Under the pieces are notes generated by a model, which saw only the letters and a program-made list of their open reading frames with translations, made no database searches and was not told the DNA's origin. The translations under genes were made by a program, and so were the position numbers. DNA of 64,000 nucleotides, taken from the NCBI RefSeq assembly GCF_040869045.1, contig NC_090319.1:282259693-282323692 (forward strand). The letters are read 5' to 3'. Source of the DNA: Eurosta solidaginis. Taxonomy: Eukaryota; Arthropoda; Insecta; Diptera; Tephritidae. Numbering within the stretch: position 1 is the first letter of the stretch; each line of letters starts with the position of its first letter. Shown here in pieces: positions 55,978-64,000 of the stretch.

Positions 55978-58900
55978 AACAAGTAAGGAAGGCTAAGTTC
56001 GGATGTAACCGAACATTACATACTCAGCTGAGAGCTTTGGGGACAAAATAAGGGAAAATCACCATGCAGGAAAATGAACCTAGGGTAACCCTGGAATGTG
56101 ATTGTATGACATGGGTATCAAATGGAAGGTATTAAAGAGTATTTTAAAGTGGAGTGGGCCATAGTTCTATAGGTGGACGCCATTTCGGGATGTCGCCATA
56201 AAGGTGGACCAGGGGTGGCTCTGGAATGTGATTGTACGATATGGGTATCAAATGAAAGGTGGTAATGAGTATTTTAAAAGGGAGTGATCTATAGGTGGAC
56301 GCCTTTTCAAGATATCGCCATAAAGGTGGACCAGGGGCGACACAAGAATGCGTTTGTACGATATGGGAAACAAATGAAAGGTGTTAAAGTAGACCAGGGG
56401 TGACTCTAGGATGCGCTTGTACGATATGGGTATCAAACGAAAAGTGTTAATGATTATTTAAAAGGGAGTGGACCTTAGTTCTATAGGCGGACGCATTTTC
56501 GAGATATCGCCATAAAGGAGGACTAGGGGTGACTCTATAACCTGTTTGTACGATATGGGTATCAAATGAAAGGTGTTAATGAGTATTTTAAAAAGGAGTG
56601 GGCCTTAGTTCTATAGGTGGACGCCATTTCGGGATGTCGCCATAAAGGTGGACCAGGGGTGGCTCTGGAATGTGATTGTACGATATGGGTATCAAATGAA
56701 AGGTGGTAATGAGTATTTTAAAAGGGAGTGATCTCTAGTTCTATAGGTGGACGCCTTTTCAAGATATCGCCATAAAGGTGGACCAGGGGCGACACAAGAA
56801 TGCGTTTGTACGATATGGGAAACAAATGAAAGGTGTTAAAGTAGACCAGGGGTGACTCTAGGATGCGCTTGTACGATATGGGTATCAAACGAAAAGTGTT
56901 AATGATTATTTAAAAGGGAGTGGACCTTAGTTCTATAGGCGGACGCATTTTCGAGATATCGCCATAAAGGAGGACTAGGGGTGACTCTATAACCTGTTTG
57001 TACGATATGGGTATCAAATGAAAGGTGTTAATGAGTATTTTAAAAAGGAGTGGGCCTTAGTTCTATAGGTGGACGCCATTTCGGGATGTCGCCATAAAGG
57101 TGGACCAGGGGTGGCTCTGGAATGTGATTGTACGATATGGGTATCAAATGAAAGGTGATAATGCGTATTTTAAAAGGGAGTGGGCCTTAGTTCTATAGGT
57201 GGACGCCTTTTCGAGATATCGCCATAAAGGTGGAGCAGGAGTGACTAGAATGTATTTGTACGATATGGGTATCAAATGAAAGGTGTTAATGAGTATTTTA
57301 AAAGGGAGTGACCCTTAGTTCTATAGGTGGACGCCTTTTTGAGATATCGCCATAAATGCGGAGCAGGAGTGACTCTAGAATGTGTCTGTACGATATGGGT
57401 ATCAAATGAAAAGTGGTAATGAGTCTTTTAAAAGGGAGTGATCCTAAGTTCTATAGGTGGACGCCTTTTCGAGATATCGCCATAAAGGTGGAACAGGGGT
57501 GACTCTAGAAAGCGTTTGTACCATATGGGAATCAAATGAAAGGTGTTAAAGTAGACCAGGGGTGACTCTAGGATGCGCTTGTACGATATGGGTATCAAAC
57601 GAAAAGTGTTAATGATTATTTAAAAGGGAGTGGACCTTAGTTCTATAGGCGGACGCATTTTCGAGATATCGCCATAAAGGAGGACCAGTGGTGACTCTAT
57701 AACCTGTTTGTACGATATGGGTATCAAATGAAAGGTGTTAATGAGTATTTTAAAAAGGAGTGGGCCTTAGTTCTACAGGTGGACGCCTTTTCGAGATATC
57801 TCTATAAAGGTGGACCAGGGGTGACTCTAGAATTTGTTTGTACGATATTGGTATCAAATAAAAGGTGTTAATGAGTATTTTAAAAGGGAGTGGACCTTAG
57901 TTCTATAGGTCGTCGCCTTTTCGAGATATCGACATAAAAGTAGACAAGGGGTGACTCTAGTATGCGTTTGTACGATATCTGTATCAAATGGAAGGTGTTA
58001 ATGAGAATTTTAAAAGGGAGTGGCCTTTAGTTAGTTATAAGGTTTGTACGATATGGGTATCAAATGAAAGGTGTTAATGAGTATTTTAAAAGGGAGTGGC
58101 CTTAGTTTTATAGGTGGTCGCCTTTAGAGATATCGACATAAAAGTAGACCAGGGGTGACTCTAGAATGCGTTTGTACGATATGGGTATCAAATGAAAGGT
58201 GTTAATTATTATTTAAAAGGGAGTGGGCTTTAGTTCTATAGGTGGACGCCCTTTCGAGATATCGCCATAAAGGTGGACCAGGGGTGACTCTAGATGTGTT
58301 TGTACGATATTGGTATCAAATTAAAGGTGTTAATGAGTATTTTAAATGGGAGTGGCATTAGTTCTATAGGTGGAGCCTTTTCGAGATATCTCTATAAAGG
58401 TGGACCAGGGGTGACTCTAGAATTTGTTTCTACGATATTGGTATCAAATAAAAGGTGTTAATGAGTATTTTAAAAGGGAGTGGACCTTAGTTCTATAGGT
58501 GGTCGCCTTTTCGAGATATCGACATAAAAGTAGACAAGGGGTGACTCTAGGATGCGTTTGTACGATATATGTATCAAATGGAAGGTGTTAATGAGAATTT
58601 TAAAAGGGAGTGGCCCTTAGTTATATATGTGAAGTCGTTTTCGAGATGTCGTCCAAAATGTGGACCAGGGTGACCCAGAACATCATCTGTCGGGTACCGC
58701 TAATTTATTTATATATGCAATACCACGAACAGTATTCATGCCATGTCAAGGGCTTTTTGTTTCGCCCTGCGGAACTTTTTCATTTTCTTCTACTTAATAT
58801 GGTAGGTGTCACACCCATTTTACAACGTTTTTTCCAGAGTTATGTTTTGCGTCAATAAACCAATCCAATTACCATGTTTCATCCCTTTTTTCATATTTGG

Positions 58901-59925
58901 TATAGAATTATGGCATTTTTTTAATTTTCGATATCGAAAAAGTTGGCGTGGTCATAGTCGGATTTCGGTAATTTTTTATACCAAGATAAAATGAGTTCAG
59001 ATAAGAACGTGAACTAAGTTTAGTAAAGATATGTCGATTTTTGCTCAAGTTATCGTGTTAACGGCCGAGCGGAAGGACAGACGGTCGACTGTGTATAAAA
59101 GATAGGCGTGGCTTCAACCAATTTCGCCCATTTTCACAGAAACCCGTTATAGTAATAGAATCTATGACCCCACCAAATTTCACAAGGACTGGTCAATTTT
59201 TGTTCGACTTATGACATTAAAAGTATTTTAGACAAACTAAATGAAAAAGGGCGGAGCCACGCCCATTTTGAAATTTTCTTTTATTTTTGTATTTTGTTGC
59301 ACCATATCATTACTGGAGTTGAATGTTGACATAATTTACTTAGATGCTGTAAAGATATTCAATTTTTTGTTAAAATTTGACTTTAAAAAAATTTTGTTTA
59401 AAAAGTGGGCGTGTTCGTAATCCGATTTTGCTAATTTTTATTTAGCACACATATAATACCTAATAGGAGTAACATTCCTGCGAAATTTTATCATGATATC
59501 TTCAATGACTGCCAAATTACAGCTTGTGAAACTTTGAAATTACCTTCTTTTAAAAGTGGGCGGTGCCACGCCCATTGTCCAAAATTTTAGTAATTTTCTA
59601 TTCTGCGTCATAACGTCAACCCAACTACCAAGCTTCATCGCTTTAGCCGTCTTTGGTGATGAATTATCGCACTTTTTCGGTTTTTCGAAATTTTCGATAT
59701 CGAAAAAGTGGGCGTGGTTATAGTCCAATTTCGTTCATTTTAAATAACGATCTGAGATGGGTGCCAAGGAACCTACGTACCAAATTTCATCAAGATACCT
59801 CAAAATTTACTCACGTTATCGTGTTTACGGACGGACGGACGGACATGGCTAAATGAATTTCTTTTTTCGCCCAGATCATTTTGATATATAGAAGTCTATA
59901 TCTATCTCGATTAGTTTATGCCTTT
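55978..59925 (-). mobile_element. Expanded DINE-1/Helentron-like copy
   Basis: On the minus strand the 5' part starts near 59925 (GATAGATATAGACTTC), with the GTCCGTCCGTCC microsatellite at 59829-59845 and the conserved internal blocks to 58640. The greatly enlarged 130-bp array follows (58620-56100), then the subterminal CTCAGCTGAG and stem-loop GTTCGG-N6-CCGAAC at 55997-56014. The extreme 5' end is missing. It is about 1.6 kb longer than the complete copy, all from the array. Confidence 0.85.
56100..58620 (-). repeat. 130-bp satellite array with higher-order repeats
   Basis: About nineteen units of the 130-bp repeat. A higher-order block of 444-452 bp, which includes one shortened unit, recurs with CATTTCGGGATGTCGCC at 56181, 56625 and 57077. 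Another block of 590 bp recurs with GAGATATCTCTATAAAGG at 57793 and 58383. Copies of each block are more alike than neighbouring units, showing multi-unit amplification. Confidence 0.88.
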
Positions 59926-60157
59926 ACGTTTTTTTTTAATTCGTGACCGATGGGCTTGTTGTAATATGCATTTGTTTCATATATTTCTCTTATTGAAAAA
60001 TTCTTCTTAGTTGATGATGTAATCCGAATATATACTTTAAAAATGTCATAACAAGTTTAAGAATCACCTGTGCATATGTGAATGGAAAATCGAATTGCAC
60101 GAAAACTAAAAGTTAAAAAAAGGAAGATAAAAAAATTATTTTAAAACATTTCAGATT

Positions 60158-60235
60158 TTGACGGTGATCGAACTCGCGCCACGCGGTGGCAACCGCAACA
60201 TCATAACCACTGGGCCAATACGACTGCTTAATAGC
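60158..60235 (-). mobile_element. tRNA-like SINE head, second type
   Basis: On the minus strand GTATTGGCCCAGTGGTTATG fits an A box and GAGTTCGATCACC fits a B box, 35-40 bp apart. An intact tRNA fold cannot be drawn, so I call a tRNA-derived SINE or tRNA relic rather than a tRNA gene. It differs from the SINE at 51300. The region 59930-60150 is otherwise unremarkable. Confidence 0.5.
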
Positions 60236-60479
60236 ATGTGCCAAATGTTTTATTTAACATTGTGGGGCACACGAATTGTACCGTTTCTTTTTTCTTTAAC
60301 TTAATTTAAGAATATTGTTCTCATCCATAGAACATTTGTTCATATTTTAAGACCAGCCGTTCTTTGAACCAAAATTGTGTCAGTTCAAGCACAAGGTTGT
60401 TGTTTTAAGAACTGGTCTTTCGTTTTTCAACAACAAAAAAGTATGAACATGAAGAGATTGAACTGAGCCCGGTGGTGCT

Positions 60480-60790
60480 TAACTTCAGAGCGTCATTTTT
60501 GTCTGATTGCACATGCTGTTACCGTGGAGGTCTAACTTATAAGCATGTGACGCCAGAAGGCAGCCTGTAGTTAGTATGCCCATCGTGAGCCTTTAGTCTT
60601 CTCTCTACAGATATATGAACCACTTTTTAGTCTAATATCGTTGGCATTGCACATGATCTTAGAAATTTTGCAGCCCCGCGCTTTGGTCCACGCCTTTCCT
60701 GCTTAATGGATCATATGCAACTCTTGTCTCTATATTCATAATTATTGATTCAACGACATCCTGTGTTAGTGAACAAGGAAGTGTTAAATG
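60480..60790 (-). pseudogene. Non-LTR carboxyl fragment
   Basis: Minus-strand reading gives TTGCLLASHAYKLDLHGNSM, a decayed LTGHCLLxxHAxxLGL motif. The upstream part (60600-60790) resembles sequence preceding that motif in the same family. Frames are broken. Confidence 0.55.
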
Positions 60791-61059
60791 AATCTATTTC
60801 GTGGATTGCTATGCTCCTACATTATAACTTAACCAAATATGATGAAGAGAAAAAAAATATTTGAATTTTCAAAATGAAGTAAGAAAATTAGAACAAAAAA
60901 AATAATAACAAATAAAAAATTACTTACAATTAAAACACAATTAAGAAGAGAAAAAAATTTATTAAAAGAAAATAATATACTGATATTAGAGAAAAATTAC
61001 AAGGTTTTAACAAACGGCTATGGTTACTAGGACATGTTTCTGAATATCACTTCTTCATC

Positions 61060-61155
61060 AGCTAGCTTTTCGGGAGCTGAGCATTGAATTCGAATCTCCA
61101 ACATTCATACCAGTGTAAAGGCTTTAACCGCTCAGCCGTATGAATGCCCCGCTGC
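61060..61155 (-). other. tRNA-Ser-like sequence
   Basis: On the minus strand GGCTGAGCGGTTAAAGCC resembles a serine-type D-arm/A box and GAGATTCGAATTC a B box. The anticodon arm does not pair, so it is not a functional tRNA gene. The hAT element begins immediately at its 5' end. Confidence 0.4.
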
Positions 61156-61236
61156 TAGTGTTGGGAACTATCGAATGAAAACTATCGAGTTATTCGATAG
61201 TTCACTAATTTTCATTCATTCGATAGTCATTTGAAA

Positions 61237-61455
61237 TTCGTTCATTACTATTTTTTCGAATTACTAGTTTTAGGTATGAATGATTCGTTCACTACTATTT
61301 TTTCGAGTTACTAGTTTTAGTTATGAATGATTCGTTCATTACTATTTTTTCGAATTACTAGTTTTAGGTATGAATGATTCGTTCATTACTATTTTATCGA
61401 ACTACTAGTTTTTGGTTTGAATGATTCGCTCATTACTATTTCTTCGAATCGTTCT
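61237..61455. repeat. 47-bp subterminal tandem repeat of hAT
   Basis: About 4.6 units begin at 61237, 61284, 61331, 61378 and 61425, each starting TTCGTTCATTACTATTTTTT. Short repeats near the ends of hAT elements commonly serve as transposase-binding sites. Confidence 0.9.
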
Positions 61456-61612
61456 ATTTAAATTTTTTCTGTGCATATATCAGTGTTAAAAAGATATTAA
61501 AATAAATTTAGCATACGTCAACCTAATCGACAAACGTTTTAAGCGTGGTAATTATTAAATATTTTTAACTGAGGAAGTGATTTTAATGATTTCATTTGTG
61601 TAGATATTTATA

Positions 61613-64000
61613 ATGCGGCCTGGATTGAAGAGATCTTCCGTTTGGGAGTTTTTACCAAAAATGGCAATGAAGTTAATTGCCATATATGCAAAAAAAATTT
61701 TAAATTTTCTGGCAACACATCAAATTTAAATGACCATCTACGCCGTAAGCATCCGTCTTCCTTAGAACCATGGTGGAATAACCAGGTGAAGTAAGGCGTC
61801 AATTGTCTCGCTCTAAATTCTTCTTTGTTCTATCATTCGGCTATCTGAAAATTTTTCACCAATGTTGTCCCCGAAAAATGTGGTTTTTTTGCATTTTTCA
61901 GGAGTGAAATATGGTAGTTTTAGTCATTTTTTCATCTAAACCAGTAGGTGAATATCGATGGACCTTTACCGGATTTAATTACAGAGATTCATATTTTGGT
62001 ATCTTTGGTGTGGGCTTCCATAAGTAAGGTCGTGCTTAACTATTGCGTTTATATTATTGATGTTTCCATCATATAAGTATGTTTAATTTGTTCCAAAAAA
62101 ATTTGAAACAGGTCTTTGTTAAAACAAACTATTTGAATTCGCGTCATATCCAACAAGGATTTTCGCCTGTGCAGCGCTACTGAAGACTTTCGAAAAATGT
62201 GCAAGAACAACAAAACTATCTTATTACACCTTATTTATGTAAACACTTCGCTAAAACAATGGATTTCTAAATACAATTACGAAAAATTGTTACTCACTAT
62301 GTTTGTTTTGGCCTAAAAATTAGACCACTATGATAAGAAGAATGTTGCTGTTATGGATTGTAAATTAGAATATATGAATCCGGCTCGCTTGGATTAGCAC
62401 CTTCTGGTTCTAGGCCGACTCCTATTATATCCCCTGACATATTTTAGTAAATAATAACTTGGGATCATTAGTAATACATCATGAATTAACTGTCAAGAGC
62501 TTATGGGAGATCTTCTGATCAAGTTTGTATGATATATTAAAAGGTCATATGTTTTACTTCCAACTCTCAATGTCAAATCAACAGAGCAGATGGAAAGAAC
62601 AATGGATTTTTAGAGATCGAAACACATTTAAAAGTATTACGATCACTTCCAAGTGTGACTGTAAAACTTTTCATCAAACCCGAAACCCATTTAAGTGCGC
62701 AAAGTTCCTACAGTTCAACTATATAATGGATAACACCTCTCCCACTTATGTCCGGTTTTTCGATAAAAGCTTCAACTGAAGTTGAAGTTGACTTTAGACG
62801 CATTCTTGAATTTTACTACTCATCGCAGTTTAAGTTCTTAATTTTATTCGATGCCTAAAGTAATATAAGTTCGTACTGATCTTGTGTATCCCTTTTGTAT
62901 TGGCATTAGGTTGCACTGATATGCTGAAAAAGAAACAGTCTGTAATGGCTTTCGTAGCAAGGCATTTGTTTTTCTACTCCTACTTTTCCAAAGCGGGTAA
63001 ACATTTTACCCTCTTCTGACCGTTGAAAATACATCCCTACCGTTTCAGATAGCGTACACCTTCTATCTCTTTTTATTTACTTCACCTGGTGATTCCACCA
63101 TGCTCAGAACATAGTAATCTAACTTCAGGAGAAATAGCGCCAGTAATTGCAGAAGAGGAACGTAGTTCCACTTCTCTTTCGTCAACTACTGCAGGGAGTG
63201 CAGCGTACCTACCGAAAGTCAAACATCTTTTTTGTCAGTTACTAGTCATTTCGTTCGGGATAACAAAATGATTTCTGCAGTTTTATCAACAAAGGAAATC
63301 TTAGGAAATCATACCTCCCAAAATATAGCTACAGAATTGAAGTTAATATTTGATGAGTGGTCCGTTTTTGACAAAATAGTTACTGTAGTAAGTGATAACG
63401 GGGCTAATATTAAAAAGGCTATAATTGAAATCCTACAGAAGCACCACCACCCATGTGTAGCGCACACATTAAATTTATGTGTAATTGATGCCATCAAAGC
63501 TGTTCCACAAGTTACTGTGCTCATAACCAAGTGTCGTGCCATAGTCACTTACTTTAACCATAGTTCTCAAGCGACGGAAAAATTAAAAAATATGCAAAAT
63601 CAAATGGGCGTTACTGAACTGAGGTTAAAACAAGATGTCCCTACCCGGTGGAATTCCACCCTTATAATGATGGAGCGCATATGCTTGGTAAAAGAACCAC
63701 TCTCTGCCATAATAACTTCTTTACCAAATGCTCCTGATTTTCTCAATTCATCAGAATGGGAAACATTGTTGGACTACACTAATCTTTTCAACCCCGTAGA
63801 GGCCATGACAACCGAATTGTCAGGAGAAAATTATCCCACGATGTCACTGGTAGTGCCCCTGATCAGAGGTCTTCAATACGCAGTACGAAATCGCAAAATG
63901 AAAACTGTAGAGGGAGAAATTTTGAAGAGCAGATTGTTAGAGGTAGTTTGGAGACGATTAGGGCAGTTGGAGTCTGACAAAATGTGCGCCAAATCAACAT
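61613..64000 (+). pseudogene. hAT transposase, interrupted and deleted
   Basis: The start ATG at 61613 (MRPGLKRSSVWEF) is followed by a 1-nt deletion in the T run at 61649-61653. The BED zinc finger then reads CHICKKNFKFSGNTSNLNDH with LRRKHP in the next frame. The frame is interrupted at 61769-63102 by the P-like element and resumes with SEHSNLTSGEIAPVIAEEE. Near 63225 the frame shifts, and the region carrying the first catalytic aspartate seems deleted (roughly 150 residues missing, inferred). It resumes at VTSHFVRDNKMISAVL and stays open to the window end. It carries the second catalytic aspartate in VVSDNGANI, the AHTLNL motif, and DVPTRWNSTLIMMER. The product would bind and cut hAT ends; this copy is inactive. 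Confidence 0.88.
61769..63102. mobile_element. P-element-like non-autonomous transposon
   Basis: The ends are 26-bp inverted repeats (61769-61794, 63077-63102) with 25 of 26 identical, starting CATGGTGGAAT(A/C)ACCAGG. They are flanked by 8-bp duplications CTTAGAAC and CTCAGAAC (7 of 8). Drosophila P elements start CATGATGAAATAAC and also make 8-bp duplications. The 1.3-kb interior has only an 84-codon unrecognised ORF (62525-62779), so it would depend on a transposase made elsewhere. Confidence 0.75.

Larger units (their letters stand above)
61156..64000 (+). mobile_element. hAT transposon (left part, runs off the window)
   Basis: The left end TAGTGTTGGGAACTATCG fits the hAT consensus start (T/C)A(G/A)NG. 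Subterminal 47-bp repeats (61237-61455), a BED-finger start codon region (61613) and an RNase H-like domain (63232-64000) follow. The right end is outside the window. An element with P-like ends (61769-63102) interrupts it. Confidence 0.82.

Noticed and set aside
56100..58620. CRISPR-like array
   Set aside because: Units are long (130 bp), contiguous and without unique spacers; the context is an insect transposon.
60158..60235. Functional tRNA gene
   Set aside because: No complete cloverleaf can be drawn despite box-like motifs.
61060..61155. Functional tRNA-Ser gene
   Set aside because: The anticodon arm does not pair and the T-arm has mismatches; only A- and B-box-like motifs remain.
61608..61802. 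Minus-strand ORF opposite the BED finger
   Set aside because: It is a shadow of the hAT transposase frame.

Overview
This window is AT-rich, repeat-dense DNA from a higher dipteran. I infer a tephritid-type fruit fly, because most of the repeat families match ones I remember from tephritid genomes; no search was run. There are no bacterial operons, rRNA genes or CRISPR arrays. Genuine host-gene content is small. It comprises the first coding exon of the myogenic bHLH gene nautilus (26678-27361, minus), a single-exon serine-protease homologue (16479-17258, minus) with two broken relatives (13089-13532 plus, 3590-3697 plus), the last exon of an ODF3/SHIPPO-like sperm-tail protein (41267-41463, plus), and an intact 130-codon orphan ORF (23667-24059, minus). 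A long A-rich stretch ending in a strong splice donor (53101-53831, plus) may be a non-coding first exon.

Layout. 1-7 kb: fragments of non-LTR retrotransposons, a SINE and two MITEs. 7.0-11.3 kb: one R1-like non-LTR element with ORF1, ORF2, 3' UTR and poly(A), broken by stops and frameshifts, followed by a hexanucleotide array. 11.7-17.3 kb: a DINE-1/Helentron-like element ending just upstream of a truncated protease gene, retroelement debris, and the intact protease homologue. 19.0-23.1 kb: a 4,028-bp hAT-like element with a perfect 8-bp target duplication, carrying a CR1-like retroelement and a MITE. 23.2-25.2 kb: a block bounded by inverted repeats that holds the orphan ORF and a second DINE-like family. 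26.7-27.4 kb: nautilus exon 1. 28.3-41 kb: degenerate satellites, a polypyrimidine tract broken by insertions, a complete DINE-like element, SINE-like elements and long inverted repeats. 41.9-46.7 kb: an inverted pair of DINE-like copies, an LTR, a Harbinger-like MITE and a second hexamer array. 49-56 kb: retroelement tails, a SINE, a TA-flanked element and a Harbinger-like element with a Myb/SANT remnant. 56-60 kb: a DINE-like copy whose internal 130-bp repeat has expanded to about nineteen units with higher-order structure. 61.2-64 kb: a hAT transposon whose transposase is interrupted by an element with P-element-like ends.

No set of genes here forms a pathway. The main story is layered transposition: several insertions can be ordered by their target duplications and by reading frames that rejoin when an insertion is set aside. 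The best leads are the P-like element inside the hAT transposase, the orphan ORF between inverted repeats, satellite growth inside a DINE-like element, and a protease-homologue family that lost its catalytic histidine in two different ways.
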